Of a DNA stretch of 64,000 bases, positions 42,977 through 52,332 are shown piece after piece; the stretch's first letter is position 1, and each line of letters opens with the position of its first letter. The position numbers and the translations under genes were made by a program. The notes below the pieces were generated by a model. That model had not been told where the DNA came from. It worked only from the letters and a program-made list of their open reading frames with translations, and searched no databases. Source of the stretch: Paenibacillus glycanilyticus NBRC 16618 (GTDB taxonomy: Bacteria; Bacillota; Bacilli; Paenibacillales; Paenibacillaceae). The DNA lies in NCBI RefSeq assembly GCF_004000805.1, contig NZ_BILY01000026.1, positions 24,740-88,739 on the forward strand, given 5' to 3'.

Positions 42977-43642
42977 ATGGACATACGAATTCTGCTTGTC
43001 GAGGATGACGAACATATAGGCAATACCGTCAAAACCTTTTTAATCGAAGCCGGCTATCAAGTAGACGTCTGCATTGACGGCAACGAAGCGTACAAAAAAT
43101 TTTATAATCAGATTTACCAGCTTGTCATTCTCGACATCATGCTGCCCGGTATGAATGGCCATGAGCTATTACGGGAGTTTCGCAAGCTGAATAATACGCC
43201 CATACTGATGTTGACCGCTCTATCGGACGATGAAAACCAGATCAAGGCGTTCGACGCGGAAGCGGACGATTACGTAACAAAGCCATTCAAGATTCAGCTT
43301 TTGCTAAAACGCGCGGGAGCGCTGCTCAGGCGAAGCGGCGCGTTGGCAAAAGAAATACGCTGCAGCAACCTGACGCTTCTTCCGGATGATTTCCGAGCGC
43401 TTTACCGTGGCGTAGAGCTGCCCCTGACGCTCAAAGAATTTGAGATCCTTATGCTATTGGTTCAGAATAGGGGCCGGACGTTATCCCATGAAATCATCTT
43501 ATCGCGAGTGTGGGGCTACGATTATGACGGTGACGGCAGCACCGTGCATACGCATATCAAAAATCTGCGGGCCAAGCTGCCTGAAAATATCATCAAGACG
43601 GCACGAGGCGTAGGCTACCGATTGGAGGAAGACACGCTTTGA
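42977..43642 (+). CDS. OmpR family response regulator
   Basis: Receiver domain with acidic pair Asp10/Asp11, phospho-acceptor Asp53 (VILDIMLPG), Thr80 and Lys102. The C-terminal winged helix contains LTLKEFEILMLL and GDGSTVHTHIKNLRAKL. AGGAGGA lies before ATG 42977; the longer frame from 42899 has no ribosome site. The following kinase overlaps it by four bases and a VanZ-like gene comes third. Confidence 0.93.
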   Translation: MDIRILLVEDDEHIGNTVKTFLIEAGYQVDVCIDGNEAYKKFYNQIYQLVILDIMLPGMNGHELLREFRKLNNTPILMLTALSDDENQIKAFDAEADDYVTKPFKIQLLLKRAGALLRRSGALAKEIRCSNLTLLPDDFRALYRGVELPLTLKEFEILMLLVQNRGRTLSHEIILSRVWGYDYDGDGSTVHTHIKNLRAKLPENIIKTARGVGYRLEEDTL

Positions 43643-44997
43643 GAAGAAGCGGAATATTCATCAAAGTATTCATTTACACCATCATTTTCTCGGGGTTGCT
43701 GGTTGGCGCGACGGCAGCTCTATTTTCAACGCAAATCATGTCTTATTATTCCGGCCTCCAACTCCAGAAAATTAGCGGAACATACAAGCAGTTAATTGAA
43801 CAGTCACAAGGGAATGCCGATATTACGGAGATCGCGGATCAATTCCATGCTCGAAACCAATCGTTTCGTTTCTATATTACGGACGAAGGCGGCAGCATTG
43901 TTTATGTAACGCCTGCCGCTAATCCAGCCAGCAGTTTGACTGACATAAAGGCCGAGAGAGAAAGATCTTCGTTCCTCGTTTATCTTGGAAACGGCTATGC
44001 GCTCCACGTATTCAACGACGATGTGTTTTCGCTTAAATACGGTAACTTGATTGCGCGCGTGATGGTTATATTGTCCGGCATGCTAGTCGTCTGCGTCCTA
44101 GCATCGTTTATCTTTGCCCGCCAGATGACGAAACCGATCAAAGCTTTGGCGGATAATACAACCAAGATGGCGAATCTCGAAGAGGTCCCGCCTCTCCCGG
44201 AGCGCAAGGATGAGCTTGGGGTATTGGCACGCGACGTTCATTCCATGTACGACAGGCTGAAGAGAACCATCTCCCAATTAGAGGACGAAATCTTGAGAGA
44301 ACGCGAGCTGGAGGAAACGCAGCGTTACTTCTTCTCCGCGGCTTCCCATGAGCTAAAAACGCCTGTCGCGGCAACAAGCGTTTTGCTGGAAGGAATGCTT
44401 GAAAATATAGGCGATTACAAAGACCATCCCAAATACCTGAGAGAATGCTTAAAGATGATGGACGCGCAAGGCAAAATGATTTCCGATATCTTGGAGATTG
44501 TCAGTCTGAACGACGGAAAAATCGTACCCGCTCCCGAAAAACTCGACATCAGGCGTATCGTTAACGACATGCTGCTTCATTTTCATCCCTTGTATGAGGC
44601 AAAAGGGCAACGTATCGTTACGGATATTCCTGAAGGGCAGACCTGCCTGGCAGATCCTAAAATGTTAAATAAGGTGCTTTCAAACATCGTATTAAACGCG
44701 GTGCAAAATACGCCGCACGGCGGGGAGATCCGGGTATGGAGCGCTACCGTCGCCGGTCAATGCCGTCTTTGCGTTTTGAACAAGGGGGTGAGAATTGACG
44801 ATGCGGCACTGCCGAAGCTGTTCGATCTGTTCTATCGGGTAGATAAAGCGAGGAGCCGGAATAAGGAACGTAGCGGCTTGGGACTAGCCATTGTCCGCAA
44901 AACGTTAGAATCCATGCGCGTTGATTTTGCTTTGGAAAACACGACGGACGGCGTTCTGTTTTGGATGCTCTTGCCCGTAATAACGAAGGATGCATAG
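43639..44997 (+). CDS. Sensor histidine kinase of the OmpR-type pair
   Basis: A 452-residue membrane kinase. Two helices (about 8-32 and 140-160) flank an extracytoplasmic domain of about 105 residues; a HAMP domain follows (161-215). The HisKA domain has His237 in SAASHELKTPVAA, and the HATPase domain has N-box NIVLNAVQNT and G2 SGLGLAI. It starts at TTG 43639, overlapping the regulator stop. With the VanZ-like gene behind it, a cell-envelope or antibiotic stress response is plausible. Confidence 0.93.
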   Translation: MRRSGIFIKVFIYTIIFSGLLVGATAALFSTQIMSYYSGLQLQKISGTYKQLIEQSQGNADITEIADQFHARNQSFRFYITDEGGSIVYVTPAANPASSLTDIKAERERSSFLVYLGNGYALHVFNDDVFSLKYGNLIARVMVILSGMLVVCVLASFIFARQMTKPIKALADNTTKMANLEEVPPLPERKDELGVLARDVHSMYDRLKRTISQLEDEILRERELEETQRYFFSAASHELKTPVAATSVLLEGMLENIGDYKDHPKYLRECLKMMDAQGKMISDILEIVSLNDGKIVPAPEKLDIRRIVNDMLLHFHPLYEAKGQRIVTDIPEGQTCLADPKMLNKVLSNIVLNAVQNTPHGGEIRVWSATVAGQCRLCVLNKGVRIDDAALPKLFDLFYRVDKARSRNKERSGLGLAIVRKTLESMRVDFALENTTDGVLFWMLLPVITKDA

Positions 44998-45008
44998 AAG
45001 GAGATTTT

Positions 45009-45554
45009 ATGAATACGCGACAACGAATAGAAACCATCATTTTATATGGCGTTTGCATCTGCTACATAATAGTGTTACTAAAAATATTATTCCTATCGAG
45101 AGTTTCGATAGCGGAGATCTTTAATACGGAAAGGAGCATAACGAGGTCTATCAATCTCGTACCCTTTCACAGCATAACGGAATTCATAGCCGGCAGCACG
45201 CCTAATTTAAAAAGATTCGCTTTTGCAAATGTGATTGGCAATATCCTTATTTTTTTCCCTCTTGGGGTGTATCTGCCTTTATTTAAGAAAAATAACATAA
45301 CGAATGTTTTGTCTATTATAGCGTTGAGTTTGTTCGTTGAAATCACCCAGGGTCTTTTAGGCATTGGAATCGCGGATATCGACGATATCATTCTAAATTC
45401 AATAGGCGGATGTATTGGCCTTATCGTTTACCGATTTTTACTCTTTATATTGCGAAATAAGAACAGGGTCATGACTGCGATCACCGTCATATCGGCTATT
45501 GTTGGATTTCCGGTTACTTACTATTTATTGTTTATGATCAAAATGAGATTTTAA
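45009..45554 (+). CDS. VanZ family membrane protein
   Basis: A 181-residue protein with about five helices and the VanZ motifs NLVPFHSI, FANVIGNILIFFPLG, FVEITQGLLGIGIADIDDI and NSIGGCIG. VanZ proteins contribute to teicoplanin or lipoglycopeptide tolerance in some Firmicutes. AAGGAG precedes ATG 45009, 12 bases after the kinase. It is the only effector gene in the two-component operon. Confidence 0.9.
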   Translation: MNTRQRIETIILYGVCICYIIVLLKILFLSRVSIAEIFNTERSITRSINLVPFHSITEFIAGSTPNLKRFAFANVIGNILIFFPLGVYLPLFKKNNITNVLSIIALSLFVEITQGLLGIGIADIDDIILNSIGGCIGLIVYRFLLFILRNKNRVMTAITVISAIVGFPVTYYLLFMIKMRF

Positions 45555-45661
45555 AGATCTGTTAATGCTTGCCTGACTCAAGCCTTCTCGATAATAAGCT
45601 GAATTCCGGGGTACTCTAAACAACGGAATGCTTACGCTTCTTATTGAATGGAGGATAAACA

Positions 45662-46204
45662 ATGAAAACGTTGGTCATCATCACTCATCCTAATATGACG
45701 GCTTCAAGAGTTAATAAGGCATGGCGCGAAGAATTGCAAAACCATAAAGATATCACGATTCACGAATTATACGCGACGTATCCCGACGAAAAGATCGATA
45801 TTGCCCGCGAGCAAAAACTTATCGAATCCCACGACCGGATCATTTTCCAATATCCGTTGTATTGGTACAGCACGCCGCCTTTGTTAAAGAAATGGTTTGA
45901 CGAGGTTCTGCAATACGGATGGGCGTATGGAGCCGATGGCAGTAAAATAGCCGGCAAAGAAATTGGCGTTGCCGTTTCAACCTACGGTACAAACGAGTCG
46001 TATCAGCATTCAGGGTTTAATCGATTTACGCTTGAAGAAATTCTGCGCCCAGTCGAAGCATTGGCTCATTTCATCAGCTGCGAGTACCTGCCGCATTTCG
46101 CCTTAAACGATGCTTCAAATCTGACCGACGAGCGGCTTGCTCAGAGCAAAGCCGATTACATCAACCATATTCGCAGCGTTAAGCCAACCTTGGTTCACAG
46201 CTAA
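45662..46204 (+). CDS. NAD(P)H-dependent flavin oxidoreductase (YwrO/KefF/MdaB-like)
   Basis: A 180-residue flavodoxin-2 fold protein. It has VIITHPNMTASRVN at the FMN site, IIFQYPLYWYSTPPLLKKWFD, and GKEIGVAVSTYGT. Relatives are quinone or nitro-reductases. AATGGAGGA precedes ATG 45662. It is monocistronic with its own terminator. Confidence 0.9.
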   Translation: MKTLVIITHPNMTASRVNKAWREELQNHKDITIHELYATYPDEKIDIAREQKLIESHDRIIFQYPLYWYSTPPLLKKWFDEVLQYGWAYGADGSKIAGKEIGVAVSTYGTNESYQHSGFNRFTLEEILRPVEALAHFISCEYLPHFALNDASNLTDERLAQSKADYINHIRSVKPTLVHS

Positions 46205-46221
46205 GCTTGTTTTTCCTGCGA

Positions 46222-46250
46222 GGAAACCGCCCCTTAGGGGCGGTTTTTTA
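46222..46250 (+). terminator. Terminator
   Basis: AAACCGCCCC-TTA-GGGGCGGTTT, then more T. Confidence 0.9.
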
Positions 46251-46332
46251 ATGCGGCAAGCAGAAGCGAATGAAGGGGATAACCAAAGGGAGAGGCTGGA
46301 ATACTATCCTCAAAGAAAGGGAGGACTCGCAT

Positions 46333-47211
46333 ATGAAGACTTGGCGTAAAAATATCTGCTTCATGCTGTTATTCGCGGTTATTCTGCTTGGCGGATCGGC
46401 ATGCGGCAATAAAAACAACGATAACGGCGCAAATACCGGCACTAATAACGGGAACAACGGGACAGCCGGTACGGGAAATACGACGAATAGCGGTAACGCG
46501 GCATCCGATAATTCACTGAAGGCGATTAAGTCAAATGGCGAGATCACAATCGGCACGGAAGGTACATACGCACCGTTTACGTTCCATGACGCAAGCGGCA
46601 AGTTGACGGGGTTTGATGTCGAAATCGCCGAGGAAATCGCTAAGCGCATTGGGGTTAAGGCGAAGTTCGTTGAAACGAAGTGGGACGGTATGCTTGCCGG
46701 ATTGGATGCGAAGCGCTTCGATATGGTGGCAAACGAAGTCACCATTCGAGACGACCGGAAGGCGAAATACGATTTCTCCGACCCGTATATCCTGTCTAAG
46801 GCGGTTCTGATTGTGAAGGAAAGCAATACGAATATCAAAAGCCTGACCGATCTCAAAGGGAAAAAGTCCGGCCAGTCGCTTACCAGCGATCTTGGCGACA
46901 TTGCCAAAGCGAACGGAGCGCAGCTTGTTGCGGTGGATGGATTCAATCAGGCTATCGATTTGCTCACGTCCGGACGGATTGATGCGACGATCAATGATAA
47001 ATTATCCTATCTGGATTTGAAGAAAGCGCGTCCTGACGTTCCAATAAAGGTGGTTGCGGAGACGGACCAGGTGTCGCAGAGCGGCATGCTTTTCCGTAAA
47101 GGAAGCAACGAGCTAGTTGCTGCCGTAAATAACGCGATTAAAGAAATGAAGGCGGACGGCCGGTATTTGGAAATTTCCAAAACCTATTTCGGCGAGGACG
47201 TTTCGAAATAA
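46333..47211 (+). CDS. Amino-acid (cystine-type) ABC transporter substrate-binding lipoprotein
   Basis: Polar amino-acid binding protein of the TcyJ/TcyK kind. It has lipobox LLGGSACG, an Asn/Gly/Thr-rich linker, then GTEGTYAPFTFHD, GFDVEIAEEIAKRIG, VETKWDGMLAGLDAKRFD and DFSDPY. GGGAGGA lies before ATG 46333; the frame upstream from 46270 lacks a site. The permease and ATPase follow, giving a complete importer, probably for cystine or a related sulfur amino acid. Confidence 0.9.
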   Translation: MKTWRKNICFMLLFAVILLGGSACGNKNNDNGANTGTNNGNNGTAGTGNTTNSGNAASDNSLKAIKSNGEITIGTEGTYAPFTFHDASGKLTGFDVEIAEEIAKRIGVKAKFVETKWDGMLAGLDAKRFDMVANEVTIRDDRKAKYDFSDPYILSKAVLIVKESNTNIKSLTDLKGKKSGQSLTSDLGDIAKANGAQLVAVDGFNQAIDLLTSGRIDATINDKLSYLDLKKARPDVPIKVVAETDQVSQSGMLFRKGSNELVAAVNNAIKEMKADGRYLEISKTYFGEDVSK

Positions 47212-47229
47212 AAGGGCGGGTAGGGTATC

Positions 47230-47901
47230 ATGAATGAACGAACTAACCTGGATATTTTCACCGATTCCTTCCTGCCCCTGCTGCATGCAGGAATCGCATT
47301 CACGGTTCCTCTTACGTTGATTTCATTCGCGCTGGGACTTGTGCTGGCGCTATTAACGGCACTCGCGCGGCTGTCGGATTTTTATCCGATTGTTTGGATA
47401 GCGAGGTTCTACGTCTGGATCATACGCGGGACTCCGCTCTTGGTCCAATTGTTCATTATTTTCTACGGGCTTCCCAGCGTAGGCATTCTAATCGACGCGT
47501 TCCCGGCAGCGGTCATTGGGTTTACGCTTAGCGTGGGTGCCTATGGATCGGAGATCATCCGGGCGGCAATCGTATCCATTCCGAAGGGACAATGGGAAGC
47601 GGCGTTCTCGCTTGGGGAAACGAGATTGCAGGCGCTGCGCCGCATAATCCTGCCTCAGGCGGCACGGGTCTCGGTGCCGCCGCTATCCAATTCGTTCATT
47701 TCCTTGGTAAAAGACACATCGCTGGCGGCAACGGTGACGGTTACGGAGCTATTCCAAAAAGGGCAGCAAATCACTGCGGCTGTCTACGAGCCGCTGTTGA
47801 TCTACTGCGAGGTCGCTTTGATCTATTTGATTTTCTGCTCGATACTGGCATTGCTGCAACGGCAGCTGGAAATCTTTTTTAATCGATATTACACGGCTTA
47901 A
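47230..47901 (+). CDS. Amino-acid (cystine-type) ABC transporter permease
   Basis: A 223-residue HisM-like permease with helices around 20-45, 55-80, 90-110 and 185-210. It carries the signature IIRGTPLLVQLFIIFYGLP and the EAA loop WEAAFSLGETRLQALRRIILP. It starts 18 bases after the binding protein. Confidence 0.92.
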   Translation: MNERTNLDIFTDSFLPLLHAGIAFTVPLTLISFALGLVLALLTALARLSDFYPIVWIARFYVWIIRGTPLLVQLFIIFYGLPSVGILIDAFPAAVIGFTLSVGAYGSEIIRAAIVSIPKGQWEAAFSLGETRLQALRRIILPQAARVSVPPLSNSFISLVKDTSLAATVTVTELFQKGQQITAAVYEPLLIYCEVALIYLIFCSILALLQRQLEIFFNRYYTA

Positions 47902-47935
47902 CCGGTGCGGTTCATTCTTAGGAGGATTATCCCCA

Positions 47936-48691
47936 ATGATCGAAGTACGCGAATTAACCAAATCATTCGGCGACACTCCTGTGCTTCGCGGTATCAATTT
48001 GACGCTGGAGCAGGGGCAGGTGCTTGTGTTGATCGGACCTTCGGGTTCCGGAAAGTCAACCTTGCTGCGCTGTTTAAATGTGCTCGAGATGCCTACATCG
48101 GGGACTGTCGGAATCGGGAAGGTTCGGCTCGAATTCCGGCCGAATTCGAAGCCGCGAAAGGCGGATGTGCTGGCGTTGCGCCGCCAGTCAGGCATGGTGT
48201 TCCAAGCCTATCACTTATTTCCTCATTTCACTGCGCTTCAGAACGTGATGGAAGGCCAAATAACGGTTCGTCGCAAACCAAAGAACGAAGCACGGACAAA
48301 GGCGTTGCAATTGCTTGCGAAGGTCGGATTGGCTGAGCGTGCCGATTCTTACCCGCATCAGCTGTCCGGAGGGCAGCAACAGCGGGTAGGCATTGCCCGG
48401 GCGATGTCTACTGACCCGGAGCTGCTGCTGTTCGACGAGCCGACTTCCGCGCTGGACCCGGAGCTCGTCCGCGAGGTATTGAGGGTCATTCGGGAATTGG
48501 CGGAAGAGGGGAGAACGATGATTATCGTTACCCACGAGATGAAGTTCGCCCGCGAAGTGGCGGACCGTATTGTGCTGCTTGATGAAGGCGCCATTGTGGA
48601 GGAGGGGCTGCCGGAGCAAATTTTCAGTCAGCCCCGCGAAGCCCGTACCCGGCAGTTTCTTTCGTTGTTGATGGATCAAAGCACCGTGTAA
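47936..48691 (+). CDS. Amino-acid (cystine-type) ABC transporter ATP-binding protein
   Basis: A 251-residue GlnQ-type ATPase. Walker A is GPSGSGKST, the Q-loop is in VFQAYHLFPH, the signature is LSGGQQQRVGIARA, Walker B is LLLFDEPTSALDPE, and the H-loop is VTHEM. GGAGGA precedes ATG 47936. It is the last gene of the operon. Confidence 0.95.
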   Translation: MIEVRELTKSFGDTPVLRGINLTLEQGQVLVLIGPSGSGKSTLLRCLNVLEMPTSGTVGIGKVRLEFRPNSKPRKADVLALRRQSGMVFQAYHLFPHFTALQNVMEGQITVRRKPKNEARTKALQLLAKVGLAERADSYPHQLSGGQQQRVGIARAMSTDPELLLFDEPTSALDPELVREVLRVIRELAEEGRTMIIVTHEMKFAREVADRIVLLDEGAIVEEGLPEQIFSQPREARTRQFLSLLMDQSTV

Positions 48692-48723
48692 GAGAGGGGT
48701 ATGTATAAGCAATCTCATAAATA

Positions 48724-48746
48724 TCCGCGTAGATCGCGGTTTTTTA
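48724..48746 (+). terminator. Terminator after the cystine importer
   Basis: CCGCG-TAGAT-CGCGG, then T6. The same hairpin core recurs at 49561. Confidence 0.8.
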
Positions 48747-48883
48747 TGATTTATTTGATTTAATTAGTCTATCATTTTTATAGAAACAGCGATATTGATA
48801 AATCAATTTGATTTTCATAGAATGAACTTGTCAGTTCGATAGTCTTCGAACTCTAAAATAGAGGAGTAGAGGAGAGGTTGAAG

Positions 48884-49522
48884 ATGTCCAATTTTATCGC
48901 GGATATAAAAATCCCGGATAGTAAGCTGGCCATAGAAGCAGCTGAGCTATTGCGCGAGCATGGGGATGAGCTTTTGTGGAACCACTCGAACCGGGTATTT
49001 TTATTTGCGGCAATGAAGGGTAATCTGAATCAAATTAAATATGACCCTGAATTGCTGTACATCAGTTCGCTGTTTCATGATATTGGTCTTACCCCAACAT
49101 TCCGAAGCGCAGATAAGCGGTTTGAAGTCGATGGGGCAAATGCAGCCCGCTATTTTCTGCACAGTCGCGGAGTGCCGGAAGAAAACATTCGACTGGTCTG
49201 GGATGCGGTAGCCCTTCATACTAGCATCGGAATCGTGGAATATAAGGAAGCGGAAGCTGCGCTTATGAATTTTGGAGTGGGATACGATGTAGTGGGGAAG
49301 AACTTCGATCTCTTCTCGGCTGAATTACGGGAGCAGGTTGTCCAAGCTTTTCCGCGGGACAATTTCAAGCATGACATCTTGCATGCCTTTTTGGAGGGCT
49401 TCAAACATAAGCCTGAAACGACTTACGGCACGATTAACGCCGATGTGTGCGAAATGTTTCTCCCGGGATTCAAACGTCCTAATTTTTGCCATAGCGTGCT
49501 TCATTCCCAATGGGATGAGTAA
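48884..49522 (+). CDS. HD domain protein
   Basis: A 212-residue metal-dependent phosphohydrolase fold with HSNRVFLF, the HD pair in SSLFHDIGL, and a third His in VALHTSIG. The pattern resembles cyanamide hydratase-like HD proteins. AGGAGAGG lies before ATG 48884; TTG 48878 would overlap it. An inverted repeat GAACT-TGTC-AGTTC at 48826-48839 may be an operator. Substrate unknown. Confidence 0.85.
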   Translation: MSNFIADIKIPDSKLAIEAAELLREHGDELLWNHSNRVFLFAAMKGNLNQIKYDPELLYISSLFHDIGLTPTFRSADKRFEVDGANAARYFLHSRGVPEENIRLVWDAVALHTSIGIVEYKEAEAALMNFGVGYDVVGKNFDLFSAELREQVVQAFPRDNFKHDILHAFLEGFKHKPETTYGTINADVCEMFLPGFKRPNFCHSVLHSQWDE

Positions 49523-49560
49523 ATAGAGCCATCAGAGGAAATCAAACGTCATTATTCCCA

Positions 49561-49588
49561 ACAAAACCGCGTAGATCGCGGTTTTGTT
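49561..49588. terminator. Bidirectional terminator
   Basis: ACAAAACCGCG-TAGAT-CGCGGTTTTGT between convergent genes. Its core is identical to the hairpin at 48724. Confidence 0.85.
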
Positions 49589-49594
49589 GTTTTG

Positions 49595-50467
49595 TTAAGG
49601 TTCCGATTCGCGGAACATTTGAGGCGATTTGCCGGTGTACTTGCGGAACGTTCTGGAAAAGTAATGCACGGAGCTAAAATGATATTTGTCCGCGATTTGC
49701 ATAATGCTGAGGTTGGACGAGCGCAGATCCTCTTTTGCCCGGCTAACGCGGAACTGATTGATGTACTGGACCGGCGACAGACCGGTTGTTCGCTTGAATA
49801 ATTCGAAGAAGTAGCCTCTGCTGACGCCAATTTCATTATAGTACCGCTCCAGTTCGATTTCGGCGCCGCCGAGCAGCTCGGCTTCTATTCGCTCCAGCAG
49901 CTTGCTGATACGAGGATCAGGGATATGGGAATCTTGCAGCGAGAACGCGAGAAATTGATGGACGAATTCAGCAAAATGGCTCTGCGCCGACATACTGCGC
50001 AAAAAAGTCCGTTCATTCGTATGCTCGTTAGAGATAAAGCTCCTCTGCAGCAGATCGGTCCAGTTTAACAGCGATGCTCCTACATTTGAGACTTCAGGCA
50101 GCGGATATGGAAATGTCTCGCCAAGAAGATCCGTTCTCAGCATATTCCGGTCATAGCAGATAGGGGCTGCCTCATCCTTAAACGATTCCGTGCGGTCGAC
50201 GTAATGCCAATCGAAATAGCAGCATACATGCATCATAGGCTCGTCCGCATCCGCAATCCAGTCATGTGCTTGACCGGGTTCCATATAGACCATCATGCCG
50301 GGTGAAGCTTCATATTCGGTGCCCCCGAGACGAAAAATGCCTTTTCCCTCCGTAACGAAATAAATAGAGCTCGCGTAAACGTATCGGTTAAGACTTGTCT
50401 GTCCCCGGTAGAACGGATACTTCGTAGCGTAATAAACATACGGGTGGAATTTGGAAAAATCCATCAT
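49595..50467 (-). CDS. AraC family transcriptional regulator (paired with the PhyH-HEAT gene)
   Basis: A cupin sensor domain (FVTEGKGIFRLGGTEYEA, VYMEPGQAHDW) and a C-terminal double helix-turn-helix (YYNEIGVSRGYFFELFKRTT, IMQIADKYHFSSVHYFSRTF, RKYTGKSPQMFR). It diverges from the dioxygenase-HEAT gene, with 146 bases between the starts. ATG 50464 is an alternative start three bases in. It probably controls the oxygenase. Confidence 0.9.
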   Translation of the reverse strand: MMDFSKFHPYVYYATKYPFYRGQTSLNRYVYASSIYFVTEGKGIFRLGGTEYEASPGMMVYMEPGQAHDWIADADEPMMHVCCYFDWHYVDRTESFKDEAAPICYDRNMLRTDLLGETFPYPLPEVSNVGASLLNWTDLLQRSFISNEHTNERTFLRSMSAQSHFAEFVHQFLAFSLQDSHIPDPRISKLLERIEAELLGGAEIELERYYNEIGVSRGYFFELFKRTTGLSPVQYINQFRVSRAKEDLRSSNLSIMQIADKYHFSSVHYFSRTFRKYTGKSPQMFRESEP

Positions 50468-50613
50468 GCGATGCTCCTTTCCGTATCAATTCATAATCAT
50501 TCAAATTCACCTGACTATTGTGCAACAAGCTGACTGTAAGCTAAATACAAATCGGGCGGCCCCAGGTACATTAAATATATCACAAATACTTGTTAATGAA
50601 GGGGCTGCCAACC

Positions 50614-52167
50614 ATGTCGAATGCGTTAACTTTGTTGAATGACGAGCAAATGATTCAGTTTATTACGAACGGATATCTTGTCCTTCAGAACGATTTGCCG
50701 GAAGAGCTGCATCGAAGCGTGATGAATCAAATCGACTTTGTCCTGCAAAATGAAGGAAATCCCGGCAATAATATTTTGCCTCGCGTACCGGACATCCAGA
50801 AGTTCTTTGAGACGCCGGTAACGAAAGGCGCGTTGACTAGCGTCCTGGGAGCTGACTATTATATGCACCCGCATCGCCATATGCATTTCAATCAGCCGGG
50901 TAACGGAAAGCCGGGAGGCGGAGAGTGGCATAAAGACGGCTTCTGGTCCTCTATGCGCAGTCATCGTCCATGGTGGGTCATGATGTTCTACTACACGCAG
51001 GATATTACGGAAGAAATGGGCCCGACGGCGATTATGCCCGGCTCCCAATACAATGAGAAATTCCCAAACCAATCTACGCTGCTGCCGACAGGAAAGGCCG
51101 GTACGATCGCTCTCGTGCACTTTGATCTATGGCATAAGGCATCCCTGAACACGTCCCATTTAGACCGTTACATGCTTAAGTTCCAATTTGTCCGTTTATC
51201 CGAGCCCAAGTCGCCAAGCTGGAATCATACCAACGCTGAACCTGTTTTTCCTTCTAACGCGGCGGATGCGCACTTGAATTTATGGAACGATGTTTGGCAT
51301 TGGCTTAAGGGAGAAGGGAACAAGGCGAGGGCCGCTGCCCGCGATGATATAGAGGTGCCGGCTTTAATCGAGGCATTGTCCAGCGGGGATGAAGTCGTTC
51401 GAAGCCAGGCAGCCGACAAGCTTGGCATCGCCGGTAAAGCCGCAGCGGCTGCCGTTCCTATGTTGAAGCAGCTTATAAGCGATTCTTCGGAAAATGCGGC
51501 ACTAAATGCCGTCTATGCGCTTGGTCATATAGGGGATTCAGCCACAGCGGCGTTATTGAAGGAAGTTGGAGAAGGATCCAGGTTAACGGCACAGCGGGCA
51601 GCTTATGGGCTTCAAGCTTCCGGCGAGGAGGCCATTCCCGGTCTGGTTCAACTGCTTGCTCATCAAGACGAGAATAAAAGGGCTCTGGCCGCATTCGTGC
51701 TGGGGATGCTGGGATCTACAGCTGCCTCCGCGGTTCCCTCTTTAATTATCACGTTGAATGACGCAAGCGAATGGGTGAGACGCAATGCCGTCGAAGCGCT
51801 CGGAATGATCGCCGAGCCGGACGAGACGGTACCCGCATTGGTTCGGACCCTCGAGGACGCGGTTGCCCGGGAATCCGCCGGTAAGGGGGATATCAGCACA
51901 AGCGCTTACGTGCACAATCAAGAATATATAACGAATAAAATAGCCTATACAGCGGCATTATCCTTACTGCGAATCGGAAAATACGGGGACGCGGATCTCG
52001 TTATCAATGGGCTTGAATCCGGCCTGCAAAGCCAAGACCGGTATACGAGAGCTTACTCTTTCGAAGCGCTGACGGCTATACGCACCGATAGGGCGGTAGA
52101 CGTGTTGATTAAGCAATACCGTGCCGCGCGCTGGTGCCCGGACACGCATAAAGAAAGCACGTTTTAA
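50614..52167 (+). CDS. Phytanoyl-CoA dioxygenase domain fused to HEAT repeats
   Basis: A 517-residue fusion. Residues 1-230 form a PhyH-type Fe(II)/2-oxoglutarate oxygenase, with His106 and Asp108 (EWHKDGFW), His174 (DLWHKAS) and Arg185 (LDRYMLKFQF). Residues 245-515 are HEAT-like repeats, e.g. VPALIEALSSGDEVVRSQAA, AVPMLKQLISDSSENAAL and AVPSLIITLNDASEWVRRNA. Such repeats usually bind proteins, so the oxygenase may act on, or be recruited to, a macromolecular partner. AAGGGG precedes ATG 50614. Divergent AraC regulator. Confidence 0.88.
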   Translation: MSNALTLLNDEQMIQFITNGYLVLQNDLPEELHRSVMNQIDFVLQNEGNPGNNILPRVPDIQKFFETPVTKGALTSVLGADYYMHPHRHMHFNQPGNGKPGGGEWHKDGFWSSMRSHRPWWVMMFYYTQDITEEMGPTAIMPGSQYNEKFPNQSTLLPTGKAGTIALVHFDLWHKASLNTSHLDRYMLKFQFVRLSEPKSPSWNHTNAEPVFPSNAADAHLNLWNDVWHWLKGEGNKARAAARDDIEVPALIEALSSGDEVVRSQAADKLGIAGKAAAAAVPMLKQLISDSSENAALNAVYALGHIGDSATAALLKEVGEGSRLTAQRAAYGLQASGEEAIPGLVQLLAHQDENKRALAAFVLGMLGSTAASAVPSLIITLNDASEWVRRNAVEALGMIAEPDETVPALVRTLEDAVARESAGKGDISTSAYVHNQEYITNKIAYTAALSLLRIGKYGDADLVINGLESGLQSQDRYTRAYSFEALTAIRTDRAVDVLIKQYRAARWCPDTHKESTF

Positions 52168-52332
52168 TTCAGGCATCCGTTCAAATTATCGACATGGCTT
52201 TCATTCCTAATGCCCTTTATTGAAGATGGTCGTCGTGCTAGACTAATGTCATCACGAGAAGTAAGGGGTTAACTTAAATGATTCATGCTGACATGATTAG
52301 CCAACGGTATAATGACGATGAAGGATAAACGA

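Noticed and set aside
46251..46332. S-box or T-box riboswitch before the cystine-type importer
   Set aside because: Only about 80 bases separate the previous terminator from the start codon, and no conserved riboswitch elements are visible.
48826..48839. GAACTTGTCAGTTC as a LexA box before the HD gene
   Set aside because: GAAC and GTTC are six bases apart instead of four; it is more likely an operator for another regulator.
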